Assembly: GCA_017642895.1 (NCBI GenBank)
Contig: JAEPON010000005.1
Coordinates: forward strand, 279,259-343,258
Reading direction: 5' to 3'
DNA: 64,000 nucleotides
Origin: Roseitalea sp.
GTDB taxonomy: Bacteria > Pseudomonadota > Alphaproteobacteria > Rhizobiales > Rhizobiaceae
The translations under genes and the position numbers were made by a program. Shown here in pieces: positions 1 through 7,605 of the stretch (its first letter is position 1; every line of letters starts with the position of its first letter). Under the pieces are notes generated by a model. It was not told the DNA's origin and ran no database searches. It was given only the letters and a program-made list of their open reading frames with translations.

Positions 1-176
1 GCCATGCCGGGCGGGACAGTCACCTTGAGCCCGCGATCACCGGGCTGGATGCGCAGGGTCAGCCGCTTGGCGCGCGGGTTCTCGACGATAGAAAGCGGCA
101 GCGTCCGGCCAGCCACCCGGTGACTGTCCGGACGCTGTTCGGGTTGGCGTTGCGCGCGCGTCAGGCCGAAAACCAT
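1..176 (-). CDS. YgjP-like M48 family metallopeptidase, N-terminal fragment
   Basis: Partial gene: it starts with ATG at 176 and runs off the left edge, giving 58 visible codons. The frame is open throughout. It reads MVFGLTRAQRQPEQ, then a segment with VAGRTLPL and NPRAKRLTLRI followed by KVTVPPG. The pattern of a short beta-rich stretch with an xRAKRLTLRI core and a VPPG turn is typical of the N-terminus of COG1451 (YgjP/SprT-like zinc peptidases, often annotated M48). The HExxH motif would lie outside the window, so catalytic competence cannot be checked. The family call is from memory of the N-terminal pattern only. Confidence 0.6.
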   Translation of the reverse strand, partial: MVFGLTRAQRQPEQRPDSHRVAGRTLPLSIVENPRAKRLTLRIQPGDRGLKVTVPPGM

Positions 177-357
177 GGGGTGTTCATAGCGTGATTCGGC
201 GGCGCGCCCAGAGCGATTCATCTTTGGCCGGATCGCTCCAACAGCAAAACCGGACCTGCGCGATGCAGCTCCGGTCGGCCAGCGAACACCGGGGCACGTC
301 CCGACGTCGCGGTGGATGTGCCGGCGCCATCATCGACGGCGCCCGGTCCTTTGCATG

Positions 358-819
358 TCAGCTCTCGTCGGAGCCCTTGACGTTGGGCACCGAGGTGCCC
401 TTGGCGCCATTGCCGGCGTCGGCGTCCATGTTGCGGTTGCGTGCGGCCATGAACTTGTCGAATTGCTTCTGGTCCTTGGCACGGCGCAATTCGCGCAGAT
501 AGTCGTCGAACTCCTGACGCATTTCGTCGAGCTTGCGGCGCTCTTCCTCGATGCGCTTGAGTTCGGCATCGCGCCAGTCGTCAAAGGCAACATTGCCGGT
601 GCGCGGCGCCATGTTGGCCGAGCGGCCGCAGCGGCCCCAATTGCGGGACATGGCATCGGTGGCGCGGTTCACGTCACCCTTCCAGCCATCCAGCCGGTCA
701 CCCCAGAGAATGTAAGCCAGCATCGCCAGGCCCAGCGGCCAGAAGACGATGAAGCCCAGCACCATCAGGCCGATGGTCGCCGGCGTCCATGCGGGACGGA
801 TCAAGGCAGTCTGTGTCAT
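358..819 (-). CDS. DUF2852 domain membrane protein
   Basis: 153 aa. One strongly hydrophobic segment lies at about residues 14-38 (TIGLMVLGFIVFWPLGLAML). A Gly/Arg/Asn-rich linker containing SRNWGRCGR follows. A highly charged helical segment at about 85-130, rich in Glu, Arg and Lys, looks like a coiled coil. This layout matches DUF2852 proteins, which are common in Rhizobiales and have no established function. The start ATG has an AAGGGG Shine-Dalgarno-like sequence upstream. It is probably an inner-membrane protein with a cytoplasmic coiled-coil tail. It stands alone between the YgjP-like gene and benE on the same strand, with 125 bases to benE that show nothing distinct. Confidence 0.8.
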   Translation of the reverse strand: MTQTALIRPAWTPATIGLMVLGFIVFWPLGLAMLAYILWGDRLDGWKGDVNRATDAMSRNWGRCGRSANMAPRTGNVAFDDWRDAELKRIEEERRKLDEMRQEFDDYLRELRRAKDQKQFDKFMAARNRNMDADAGNGAKGTSVPNVKGSDES

Positions 820-944
820 GTGTGAACACCCCTTTTTGCTTGGCGATGAAGGCTCGCCACGGTTTTGAGGTGGTAACCGAATGGCCGCTCTGCAAGCGCT
901 TTCGGTCGCTTTTTCGGCGCATCAGCATTAAATTTTGTTCAGAT

Positions 945-2087
945 TCAGCGCTTTGCCAGCGCCAGAAAATGAACGGCAAGGCCCAGCATGAGCCCCCAAA
1001 AGGCGGCGCCGATGCCAAAGAAGACGATGCCGGAAGCGGTGATGGCAAAGGTCGTCATCGCAGGTATGCGGTCGCGTTCCTCGGCAACGGCTATGCGGGT
1101 CGAGTTGGCCAGGGGCCCGAGCAGCGCGATGCCCAGAACGAGCGCGATCAGCGAACCGGGCAGCACGGAGACCAGCCCGACAAAGGACGCGCCGAAGAGC
1201 GCAAAGACACAATAGATCAGGCCGTACCAAATGCCGGTGACCCAGCGCTTCTGCGGATCGGGATGCGCGTCCTCGCCGGTGCAGATCGCCGCTGTGACGG
1301 CGGCGAGATTGGTTGATGAAGCGCCCAAAAAACCGGTTAAGGTCGAAAAGACGCCGGTGACGGCGATGACCGGCCCCGCCGGCGGGCGATAGCCGTCGGC
1401 ACGGAGCACAGCGAGACCGGGCAGGTTCTGCGAAGCCATGGTGACGATGTAGAGCGGCACGGCCAGGCCAAAGAAGGAGCCGACCGAAATCTCCGGCATG
1501 ACGAAGGTCAGCGACGAGGTTTCTATGGCGATATCGCCCTCGGCCATACCGCCGAGCAATGCCCAGGCAACGCCGGCGAACAGCACGCCGATGACCGCCA
1601 GTTGCGCATCATACGTCCTCAACACAAAAAAGCCGGCCGCCAGCGGCAATATGAAGGCTGGATCGATGGTGGCGGCCTGCGCGCCGGCAACCACAAAAGG
1701 CAAGAGGATGCCGCCGAGCATGCCCGCCGAGATCGCGCCCGGTATGGCCTCGACCAGCCGCATCAACGGCCGGAACAGGCCGGTGGCGATGGTCAACAGC
1801 CCCGAGGCAATGAAGGCACCGACCGCTTCGTTCATCGAATAACCGCTGCTTGCCGTGACCAGCGCAAGGCCGGCGATCGACCATGCGGCGATGATCGGCA
1901 TGCGGAACCAGATGGTCAGGATCAGGGTTTCGATGGCCACGGCGATGCCGATCGCCGTGATCCAGCTTGCGGTCTGGGCTTCCGTGGCGCCGACCGACTG
2001 CGCGGCGCCAAGCACCAGCGCCATGGTGCCGCCGAAACCGACAAAGGAGGCGACGAGCGCCGCCGAAAGGGCCGAAAGGCGGAACAT
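945..2087 (-). CDS. benE: BenE family benzoate/H+ symporter-like transporter
   Basis: 380 aa, the usual size for BenE. It is hydrophobic throughout, with about 11-12 predicted membrane segments, beginning MFRLSALSAALVASFVGFGG and containing GPVIAVTGVFSTLTGFLGAS and a C-terminal GIGAAFWGLMLGL helix. These patterns match the benzoate membrane transport family, whose members import benzoate by proton symport. No benzoate catabolic genes are visible nearby, so the substrate is not assured. The chosen ATG lies 2 bases after the stop codon of the upstream alpha/beta hydrolase, which points to co-transcription and coupled translation. The frame stays open upstream of this ATG, but there it overlaps the hydrolase gene and encodes no family-like sequence. 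Confidence 0.8.
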   Translation of the reverse strand: MFRLSALSAALVASFVGFGGTMALVLGAAQSVGATEAQTASWITAIGIAVAIETLILTIWFRMPIIAAWSIAGLALVTASSGYSMNEAVGAFIASGLLTIATGLFRPLMRLVEAIPGAISAGMLGGILLPFVVAGAQAATIDPAFILPLAAGFFVLRTYDAQLAVIGVLFAGVAWALLGGMAEGDIAIETSSLTFVMPEISVGSFFGLAVPLYIVTMASQNLPGLAVLRADGYRPPAGPVIAVTGVFSTLTGFLGASSTNLAAVTAAICTGEDAHPDPQKRWVTGIWYGLIYCVFALFGASFVGLVSVLPGSLIALVLGIALLGPLANSTRIAVAEERDRIPAMTTFAITASGIVFFGIGAAFWGLMLGLAVHFLALAKR

Positions 2088-2089
2088 GA

Positions 2090-2875
2090 TCAGACGATGC
2101 CGCCCTCCCGGCTGCCCGCTCGGTCGACAAGCGCGCCGGCGGCATCGAGCAAAAGCGCGATGTCCTGTGGCCGCGACAGGCGATGGTCGCCATCCTTGAT
2201 ATAGGTGATGACGGCGTCGTCCTTGGACAGAAGCTCGAACAGGCGTTGCGCGTGCTGCCAGGGCACGTCGGGATCGGCCTGGCCCTGGATGATGCGCACC
2301 GGGCAATGGGTGTCGATCGGCCCGGTCATGACGCGGTTGTTGCGGCCATCCTCGAACAATTCCCGAGTGAAGATGTTCGGCTCGGGTCCGTAGGGCGTCG
2401 GCTCGGCGAAAAAACCCTGCTCCTGAAGATCGCGCTTTTGCGTTTTCGTCAGCTTGGGTTCGTGCAACTCGCTGGTGAAATCAGGCGCCGGCGCCAAAAG
2501 CAGAAGTCCGGCGATGGGGTCGCCGACGCCGCCCCTGTTGAGTTCGGCGACCATGCGCAGCGCGATCCACGCGCCCATCGACGAGCCGACGAGGATAAGC
2601 GGCGGAGCACAGACTTCATCCACCACGGCGAGTGCCTCGCCGAGCCAGCGCGAAATGGTGCCGGCACGGAAGTCGCCGCCCGACCGGCCATGGCCGGAAT
2701 AGTCGAACCGCGTGCAGGCCAAGGCATGTTCACCGCACCAGCGATCCAGTTCCACGGCCTTCGTGCCGTCCATGTCCGAGCGATAGCCGCCGAGCCAGAC
2801 GAAATTCGGTGCACCGCCGGCTCGGTGACACACGGCGATTTCGGCACCGTTCACGGTCAGCGATTGTTCGTCCAT
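2090..2875 (-). CDS. alpha/beta hydrolase (ABHD10-like)
   Basis: 261 aa serine hydrolase of the alpha/beta fold. The nucleophile elbow is GSSMG with Ser99; likely acid Asp201 or Asp203 in GQADPDVPW; likely His231 in DGDHRLS. The opening FVWLGGYRSDMDGTKA and FDYSGHGRSGG resemble the ABHD10/acyl-protein-thioesterase-like bacterial hydrolases. Two ATGs lie 6 bases apart; the downstream one (2875) is chosen because GGAGG sits 7-8 bases before it, whereas that sequence would abut the first. It precedes benE with a 2-base gap, so the two are probably co-transcribed. The natural substrate (a thioester or carboxylic ester) cannot be deduced. The gene is divergent from infC. Confidence 0.82.
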   Translation of the reverse strand: MDEQSLTVNGAEIAVCHRAGGAPNFVWLGGYRSDMDGTKAVELDRWCGEHALACTRFDYSGHGRSGGDFRAGTISRWLGEALAVVDEVCAPPLILVGSSMGAWIALRMVAELNRGGVGDPIAGLLLLAPAPDFTSELHEPKLTKTQKRDLQEQGFFAEPTPYGPEPNIFTRELFEDGRNNRVMTGPIDTHCPVRIIQGQADPDVPWQHAQRLFELLSKDDAVITYIKDGDHRLSRPQDIALLLDAAGALVDRAGSREGGIV

Positions 2876-3087
2876 GGTCATCCCTCCGGCGATCTGCCGC
2901 CTTATGCGGGGTTGCATCGGACCTGTGAAGCCATCACATGATCAAAAGCGTTCCGGAGGCCCGATTCGATCAGCCGCCCAAAGCAGGTGATTTGCGGACA
3001 CGTTCATGCTATGGACCTGCCGTCCGCAGGCCGGCCAGCCGGATCGGACCACGAACCCTTCCGGTCAATGTCAAGGAGATTACGACC

Positions 3088-3624
3088 ATTCGCAGACCAT
3101 TCAGAGCGCCACCGCCGCAAAAATCCGGCCCGCCAGCCAATGACGACATTCGCGATCCCGAAGTGCAGCTCATCGACGCCGACGGCGAGAACAGGGGCGT
3201 CACCGACACGCGCGACGCCCGGCGCATGGCCGAAGATGCCGGCCTCGATCTCGTCCTGATCTCGCCCAACGCCAAGCCGCCGGTCGCCAAGATCCTTGAT
3301 CTGGGCAAGCTGAAATATGAGCAGCAGAAGAAGGCGGCGGCCGCGCGCAAGAAGCAGAAAACCGTCGAGGTCAAGGAAGTGAAGATGCGGCCGAACATCG
3401 ACACCCACGATTACGAGGTGAAGATGAAGGCGGTGAAGCGATTCTTCGAGGACGGCGACAAGGTCAAGGTCACGCTGCGCTTCCGCGGCCGTGAAATGGC
3501 GCACCAGCAACTCGGCATGCAGCTTCTGCAACGTGTCCGCGAGGAAGTCGGCGAGATTTCCAAGGTCGAAGCCGAACCCAAGCTTGAAGGCCGCCAGATG
3601 ATGATGGTGCTGGCGCCCAAATAG
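3088..3624 (+). CDS. infC: translation initiation factor IF-3 (ATT start)
   Basis: 178 aa. IF-3 binds the 30S subunit, prevents premature 50S joining and proofreads the initiator tRNA and start codon. The N-domain begins around residue 17 ([14 protein letters not shown]), a Lys/Arg/Gln-rich linker helix follows ([18 protein letters not shown]), and the C-domain runs from about 92 ([16 protein letters not shown]) to the end. The start is ATT at 3088: it begins [12 protein letters not shown], the usual alphaproteobacterial N-terminus, and AAGGAG lies 9 bases upstream. Non-ATG starts on infC are known to allow autorepression because IF-3 rejects ATT. An in-frame ATG at 2938 would add 50 unrelated residues and is rejected. 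A hairpin terminator overlaps its stop codon. Confidence 0.95.
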   Translation: MRRPFRAPPPQKSGPPANDDIRDPEVQLIDADGENRGVTDTRDARRMAEDAGLDLVLISPNAKPPVAKILDLGKLKYEQQKKAAAARKKQKTVEVKEVKMRPNIDTHDYEVKMKAVKRFFEDGDKVKVTLRFRGREMAHQQLGMQLLQRVREEVGEISKVEAEPKLEGRQMMMVLAPK

Positions 3625-3658
3625 GCGCCGCGCCACGCCGAAGCGGGCCTATTTTTTT
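3619..3658. terminator. intrinsic terminator shared by infC and the convergent TfoX-like gene
   Basis: AAATAGGC at 3619-3626 pairs with GCCTATTT at 3647-3654, and a T run covers 3652-3658. The TAG stop of infC (3622-3624) lies in the left arm and the TAG stop of the convergent gene (read on the minus strand from 3651-3649) lies in the right arm. The T run favours termination of rightward transcripts. Leftward function is less clear. Confidence 0.75.
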
Positions 3659-3981
3659 GCTCCAGTGAAGCGGTAGGCCGCTTCGGCAAGCTCCTTCATC
3701 TGCGTCGCGTCAACGCCGTCCAGAACAATCCATTCCCGCATCGTCCGCTTGCCGACGACCAGCCTGTTTCCCTTGCCGGCCTGTTCCAGCGCATCGACAT
3801 TTTCGACGGGCAATTTGAGAACCAGCCCTTCCGGCGACGGGTAGGCAAAGCTCTTGCCGTGGATCTGCAGCGCTTCCGATTTCAGCATCTTTTTGAGACC
3901 GACACCGGGCGTTTCGGCAAAGGCGCTTACAAGCTCGGCGAAAAGCCTATCGATGGCAGTTTCACCCGGCTCCGCCGCCAT
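3649..3981 (-). CDS. TfoX/Sxy N-terminal-domain-like small protein
   Basis: 110 aa. It contains LKSEALQIHGKSFAYPSPEG, VLKLPVENVDALEQAGKGN and KRTMREWIVLDG. The order (a G-x-x-F core strand, LKLP, an xRMKEWVxL-type strand, then a C-terminal helix) resembles the TfoX N-terminal/YjbR-like fold family. Members are small and of unknown biochemical role; the competence function of Sxy does not automatically apply. The ATG at 3981 overlaps the stop of the upstream methyltransferase as TGATG, which implies translational coupling. A GTG at 3990 is the alternative start. The gene ends inside the infC terminator hairpin. Confidence 0.65.
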   Translation of the reverse strand: MAAEPGETAIDRLFAELVSAFAETPGVGLKKMLKSEALQIHGKSFAYPSPEGLVLKLPVENVDALEQAGKGNRLVVGKRTMREWIVLDGVDATQMKELAEAAYRFTGAKK

Positions 3982-4610
3982 CACACGCACTTGGCGATGA
4001 TGACCCAGCCCGTCAGACCGGTGCCGACAATGTGCTCGCCATGTTCGTCATGGCGTTCGGCCAGCAGACCGGCCGCCTCGAGCGCGTCGAGCTTGCCGGT
4101 CAGCACGCCGGCGCGATAGAAATTGTCGTTGAGCCCGATCACCAGATATCCACCGGGACGGATCACCCGCACGATCTCGTCGACCGCGTCGGGCTTCACA
4201 TGGGCTGTCGTGAAGACGCCGACGCAGGTCGCCGCATCGTATGCGCCATCAGGGGCGTCGATCGGTGGCCGGTTGAGATCGGCCTCGAACAGCCGGCGAT
4301 AGATGCCGGCCTGTTCGGCCTTCTTCAGCATGCCGGTGGAGAAGTCGCAGCCATCGACGGTGTCAAAGCCCGCATCGTGCAAAGCGATTCCCGAAAGGCC
4401 CGACCCGCAGCCGACATCGAGTACAGAGACGCCTGGAGCCGGCGCAAGCCGATCGGCAAGGGCCTTTGCACTGCGCGCCGGCTGGCGGTATTCGTTCTCG
4501 CCCAGCTCGTCGTCGTAAACCTCCGCCCAGCGGTCGTAGAGCGCTTTGGTTTCCTCGTCGGTCCTGACCGTGTAGGCCTTGTCCAGAAAGCGTTCGGGCT
4601 CGTTCGTCAT
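3981..4610 (-). CDS. class I SAM-dependent methyltransferase
   Basis: 209 aa Rossmann-fold methyltransferase. Motif I is VLDVGCGSG at residues 63-71; an acidic residue ends beta-2 at about Asp89 (GCDFS); later motifs are FEADLNRPP, ATCVGVFTTAHV and VRPGGYLVIGLN. The opening RWAEVYDDELGENEYRQP is typical of Williams-Beuren-syndrome-type/UbiE-like methyltransferases. The substrate is unknown. Its stop overlaps the start of the TfoX-like gene (TGATG), forming a two-gene leftward unit. The unit separates infC from rpmI-rplT, which in many bacteria follow infC directly. Confidence 0.85.
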   Translation of the reverse strand: MTNEPERFLDKAYTVRTDEETKALYDRWAEVYDDELGENEYRQPARSAKALADRLAPAPGVSVLDVGCGSGLSGIALHDAGFDTVDGCDFSTGMLKKAEQAGIYRRLFEADLNRPPIDAPDGAYDAATCVGVFTTAHVKPDAVDEIVRVIRPGGYLVIGLNDNFYRAGVLTGKLDALEAAGLLAERHDEHGEHIVGTGLTGWVIIAKCV

Positions 4611-4772
4611 CGCAGGCTCCTCTCCATGGCCAAGGCTTGCATCCCTGATGGTTTAAGTCTATAGGCGCGCGGTCCGAACCGTCCGGCAGGGCATGCCGTG
4701 GCGGTTCATGAATGCTGAACAGTCAGCACGTCATCGACAATCGAGCGAAGCGAGCAGCGATCAAGCGATCGC

Positions 4773-4820
4773 CGTCCGGCTTTCCGGACGCCCCCGCGGA
4801 GCGTTTGCCGCACGGCAAAC
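4773..4820 (+). promoter_or_regulatory. paired hairpins in the rpmI leader
   Basis: Two perfect stem-loops precede rpmI: CGTCCGG/CCGGACG with loop CTTT (4773-4790), and GTTTGCC/GGCAAAC with loop GCAC (4803-4820). The second ends 29 bases before the rpmI start. In other bacteria the rpmI-rplT leader is a binding site for L20, which represses its own operon. The hairpins are seen directly; a regulatory role for this leader is inference. Confidence 0.35.
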
Positions 4821-4849
4821 TGGCGTGAACGCGAAAAATGGAGAGCAAA

Positions 4850-5050
4850 ATGCCCAAGATGAAGACGAAGGCTTCGGTCAAGAAGCGCTTCAAGACCACG
4901 GCCTCGGGCAAGGTCAAGGTTGCAGCCGCGGGCAAGCGCCACGGCATGATCAAGCGGTCCAACAAGTTCATCCGCAATGCGCGCGGCACCATGGTGCTGT
5001 CCGAGCCGGATACGAAGATCGTCAAGAAATTCATGCCCTACGGCCTTTGA
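4850..5050 (+). CDS. rpmI: 50S ribosomal protein L35
   Basis: 66 aa, normal length for L35. It is very basic and begins [15 protein letters not shown], with [15 protein letters not shown] in the middle and ending VKKFMPYGL. It is a late-assembly component of the large ribosomal subunit. The ATG at 4850 is preferred over the in-frame ATG at 4838, because GGAGAG lies just before 4850 and MPKMKTK is the family N-terminus. It lies 33 bases upstream of rplT, and the two form the expected operon. Structured leader sequence precedes it. Confidence 0.97.
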   Translation: MPKMKTKASVKKRFKTTASGKVKVAAAGKRHGMIKRSNKFIRNARGTMVLSEPDTKIVKKFMPYGL

Positions 5051-5083
5051 GCCGTCGCGAACCCGATTTGAGGAAGCACAAAA

Positions 5084-5485
5084 ATGGCACGTGTCAAACG
5101 CGGCGTGACCGCCCACGCCAAGCACAAGAAAGTCCTGAAGGCCGCCAAGGGCTATTATGGCCGGCGCAAGAACACCATCCGCATCGCCAAGCAGGCGGTG
5201 GAGAAGGCGGACCAGTATGCCTATCGCGACCGCAAGGTGCGCAAGCGCAATTTCCGCTCGCTCTGGATTCAGCGCATCAATGCCGCCGCGCGCGAGCACG
5301 GCCTGACCTATGGTCGTCTGATCGACGGGCTCACCAAGGCCGGCATCGAGATCGACCGCAAGGTCTTGTCGGACATGGCAATCCATGAGCCCGCCGCCTT
5401 TGCGGCCATCGCTGAAAAGGCAAAAGGCGAACTGGCGTATCTCAAGGACACAACGCCGAACGCCTATGAAGCCGCGATTGGCTGA
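5084..5485 (+). CDS. rplT: 50S ribosomal protein L20
   Basis: 133 aa, the length seen in alphaproteobacteria (a little longer than the 118 aa of E. coli). It begins [16 protein letters not shown], includes [20 protein letters not shown] and [15 protein letters not shown], and ends with an extra helix ([15 protein letters not shown]). L20 binds 23S rRNA early in large-subunit assembly and in several bacteria also represses its own operon. AGGAAG precedes the ATG. A strong intrinsic terminator follows 22 bases after the stop, so the rpmI-rplT unit ends here and pheS is transcribed separately. Confidence 0.97.
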   Translation: MARVKRGVTAHAKHKKVLKAAKGYYGRRKNTIRIAKQAVEKADQYAYRDRKVRKRNFRSLWIQRINAAAREHGLTYGRLIDGLTKAGIEIDRKVLSDMAIHEPAAFAAIAEKAKGELAYLKDTTPNAYEAAIG

Positions 5486-5507
5486 GCGGGCGCAACGCAC
5501 CGAACAA

Positions 5508-5536
5508 CAAGCCCGGCTCACAGCCGGGCTTTTTTG
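5508..5536 (+). terminator. intrinsic terminator of rpmI-rplT
   Basis: AGCCCGGCT (5510-5518), loop CAC, AGCCGGGCT (5522-5530), then a run of T to 5535. A nine-base-pair GC-rich stem followed by a T tract is a textbook rho-independent terminator. Confidence 0.9.
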
Positions 5537-5619
5537 TTTCGCGCAACCGGCGACAAGTGTCATGCAACTGCATTGCCGCTCACCTATGGGGTTGCGCCCA
5601 CCAGAATGAGGAGACCGCC

Positions 5620-5904
5620 ATGGCGCACTACCGAACCGTTGTCATCCATCCCGAGACCGGGGGTGAAGGCCGCTATGATTTCGAAGCGAGCGAAGGGCTG
5701 ATGGACAAGTCCCCCGTCAAGGTGCTGCGGCATTTCATGGAGATCGTCGACCGGCAGATCCTTCCCGCCGAGCATGTGGACTATGAACTCAATGCGGCGA
5801 TGAAGAGCGACAATGGCAAGGTCGTGACCGGCATGGGCATCATGATTCTCGACAAGGGCGCGCAACTGCCGTTCGTCGCGATGATCTCGGAACGGTCAGG
5901 CTAG
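5620..5904 (+). CDS. conserved-looking small protein of unknown function
   Basis: 94 aa, soluble, with no signal peptide or membrane segment. It begins MAHYRTVVIHPETGGEGRYD and contains VLRHFMEIVDRQILP and a C-terminal ILDKGAQLPFVAMISERSG. I do not recognise the family. The reading is supported by GAGGAGA about 6 bases before the ATG, codon use like its neighbours, and its own downstream terminator. It sits alone between the rplT and pheS terminators. The composition (short strands, one central helix) could fit a small alpha/beta domain, but no function is proposed. Confidence 0.7.
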   Translation: MAHYRTVVIHPETGGEGRYDFEASEGLMDKSPVKVLRHFMEIVDRQILPAEHVDYELNAAMKSDNGKVVTGMGIMILDKGAQLPFVAMISERSG

Positions 5905-5957
5905 GTCGTACACCGGCGCGCAGCGGGTGTGGACGCGCGCGAAATACCTGATATGAC

Positions 5958-5989
5958 AGCGCCGCGACGCCGCCGGCGGCGCTTTTTTT
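5958..5989 (+). terminator. intrinsic terminator or attenuator immediately upstream of pheS
   Basis: AGCGCCGC (5958-5965) pairs with GCGGCGCT (5976-5983) and is followed by seven T (5983-5989). It ends 12 bases before the pheS ATG. It may simply terminate the 94-aa gene, but its position inside the pheS leader would also suit attenuation control, which is known for pheST in enterobacteria. That second role is inference. Confidence 0.75.
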
Positions 5990-6001
5990 GCAGGACTTGT
6001 C

Positions 6002-7087
6002 ATGTCTGAACTTGATCAGCTTGAACAGACGCTGATGGCCGATATCGCATCGGCGGCCGACGAGGATGCCATCGAGCAGGTGCGCATTTCAGCGATCGGC
6101 AAGAAGGGCGCGGTCTCCGAGCGCATGAAGACGCTTGGCAAGATGAGTGCCGAGGAACGGCAGATCATGGGCCCGGCGCTGAACGGGCTCAAGGTGCGCG
6201 TGACCGACGCGATCACAGCGCGCAAGGCCGCGTTGCGCGATGCGGCCATCGAGGCGCGGTTGGCGACCGAGACGGTGGACATCACGCTGCCCGTGCGTCC
6301 TTCTCCCGCCGAGACCGGGCGCATTCACCCGATCAGCCAGGTGATCGACGAAATCACCGCGATCTGCGCGGATATGGGTTTCGCGGTTGCCGAAGGGCCC
6401 GACATCGAGACGGACTATTACAACTTCACCGCGCTGAATTTTCCGGAAGATCATCCCGCGCGGGAGATGCACGACACCTTCTTCTTGTCGCCGAGCGCGA
6501 CGAACGAACGCAAGGTGCTGCGCACGCACACCTCGCCCGTGCAGATCCGCACGATGGAAACGCAGGAACCGCCGATCCGCATCGTCATTCCTGGCAAGAC
6601 CTACCGGCACGATTCGGACGCGACCCACACGCCGATGTTCCATCAGCTCGAGGGTCTGGTCGTCGACAAGGTGACGACGGTCGCCCATCTGAAATGGACA
6701 CTCGAGGAGTTCTGCAAGGCGTTCTTCGAAGTGCCCGATGTCGCCATGCGGTTCCGGCCGTCCTACTTCCCCTTCACCGAGCCGAGCCTTGAGGTGGACA
6801 TTCAGTGCGACCGCTCGAAGCCGGGCGAAGTCCGCTTCGGCGAAGGCAGCGACTGGATGGAGATTTTGGGTTGCGGCATGGTGCATCCCAACGTGCTGCG
6901 CGCCGGCGGGCTCGATCCGGACGTCTATCAGGGCTTTGCGTGGGGGATCGGCATCGATCGTCTCGCCATGCTGAAGTATGGCATGCCGGATCTGCGGGCC
7001 TTCTTCGACGCCGATGTGCGCTGGCTGGGCCACTACGGCTTCCGGCCGCTCGACATGCCGACCCTGTTCGGAGGATTGAGCCGGTAA
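6002..7087 (+). CDS. pheS: phenylalanyl-tRNA synthetase alpha subunit
   Basis: 361 aa, normal for PheS. It forms the (alpha-beta)2 enzyme with PheT and charges tRNA-Phe. An N-terminal helical coiled-coil region (residues 1-80) is followed by the class II catalytic core. Visible features are [10 protein letters not shown], the [21 protein letters not shown] region, the motif 2 region around [12 protein letters not shown] and [34 protein letters not shown], and motif 3 [15 protein letters not shown]. Normally pheT follows directly; here a DUF4160-DUF2442 pair occupies the 518 bases between the two. The ATG at 6002 has AGGAC a few bases upstream and follows a terminator-like hairpin closely. Confidence 0.97.
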   Translation: MSELDQLEQTLMADIASAADEDAIEQVRISAIGKKGAVSERMKTLGKMSAEERQIMGPALNGLKVRVTDAITARKAALRDAAIEARLATETVDITLPVRPSPAETGRIHPISQVIDEITAICADMGFAVAEGPDIETDYYNFTALNFPEDHPAREMHDTFFLSPSATNERKVLRTHTSPVQIRTMETQEPPIRIVIPGKTYRHDSDATHTPMFHQLEGLVVDKVTTVAHLKWTLEEFCKAFFEVPDVAMRFRPSYFPFTEPSLEVDIQCDRSKPGEVRFGEGSDWMEILGCGMVHPNVLRAGGLDPDVYQGFAWGIGIDRLAMLKYGMPDLRAFFDADVRWLGHYGFRPLDMPTLFGGLSR

Positions 7088-7088
7088 G

Positions 7089-7337
7089 ATGCCGACGGTT
7101 CTGCGCAAGTACGGTATCCGCTTTCACTTCTACGGTTCAGACATGGATGAGCCGCCGCATGTCCACGCGACGGGACATGGCGGCAAGGCCAAGGTCTGGT
7201 TGGAGCCGATGCGATTTGCCGATCATGCAGGGTTCAAGGCGACCGATTTGAAACGTATTCTCGAAGTGGTCAACGATCACAATCATGAGATTTTGGAGGC
7301 TTGGCATGAGTTCTTCCGACACGTACACCGAAAGTAA
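7089..7337 (+). CDS. DUF4160 domain protein
   Basis: 82 aa. It begins MPTVLRKYGIRFHFYGSDMDEPPHVHA and then has KVWLEP and a helix IVVNDHNHEILEAWHEFF-like near the end (EVVNDHNHEILEAWHEFF). The I-R-F-x-F-Y-x-x-D-x-x-E-P-P-H-V-H signature is diagnostic of DUF4160. The ATG is one base after the pheS stop, and the gene overlaps the next one by 32 bases. DUF4160 genes often sit beside DUF2442 genes, and such pairs are sometimes listed as toxin-antitoxin-like modules; no activity can be assigned from sequence. Conserved His and acidic residues could suggest a metal or nucleic-acid site, which is inference. Confidence 0.85.
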   Translation: MPTVLRKYGIRFHFYGSDMDEPPHVHATGHGGKAKVWLEPMRFADHAGFKATDLKRILEVVNDHNHEILEAWHEFFRHVHRK

Positions 7338-7581
7338 CCGCCCCGTGCAAGCGTGGTGCGACCCGGATCGACTGCATGTGCTGCTTGCCGACGGCCGCGA
7401 ACTGACAACGCCCCTATGGTGGTATCCCCGCCTTGCGAATGCCACGCAGGCCCAACGCAACAACATCGAGCTCATGCTTGATGGCGTTCATTGGCCTGAC
7501 GTGGACGAGGACCTTTCCGTGCGCGGCATGCTCCGAGGCTGGAAGTATCCCGACGCCAAAGCACCGGCCGACGCCGCCTGA
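7306..7581 (+). CDS. DUF2442 domain protein
   Basis: 91 aa. It contains VLLADGRELTTPLWWYPRLANAT and GVHWPDVDEDLSVRGMLRG; the L-x-D-G-R-x-x-x-x-P-L-x-W-x-P-R-L pattern and the terminal W-P-x-x-D-E-D-x-S-V-x-G-x-L are typical of DUF2442 (NE0471-like N-terminal fold). ATG 7306 is selected: GGAGG lies 7 bases upstream, inside the DUF4160 gene, which it overlaps in another frame. The overlap implies coupled production of the pair. It ends 24 bases before pheT, so pheT is probably read through from pheS across this pair. Confidence 0.85.
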   Translation: MSSSDTYTESNRPVQAWCDPDRLHVLLADGRELTTPLWWYPRLANATQAQRNNIELMLDGVHWPDVDEDLSVRGMLRGWKYPDAKAPADAA

Positions 7582-7605
7582 TCACATCACCGAAAGACCG
7601 TCATC

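Noticed and set aside
945..2087. A benzoate degradation cluster around benE
   Set aside because: No dioxygenase, catechol or related genes lie nearby; only the transporter and a generic hydrolase are present.
2938..3087. ATG-initiated N-terminal extension of infC
   Set aside because: The 50 added residues are not IF-3-like, and a well-placed Shine-Dalgarno sequence precedes ATT 3088.
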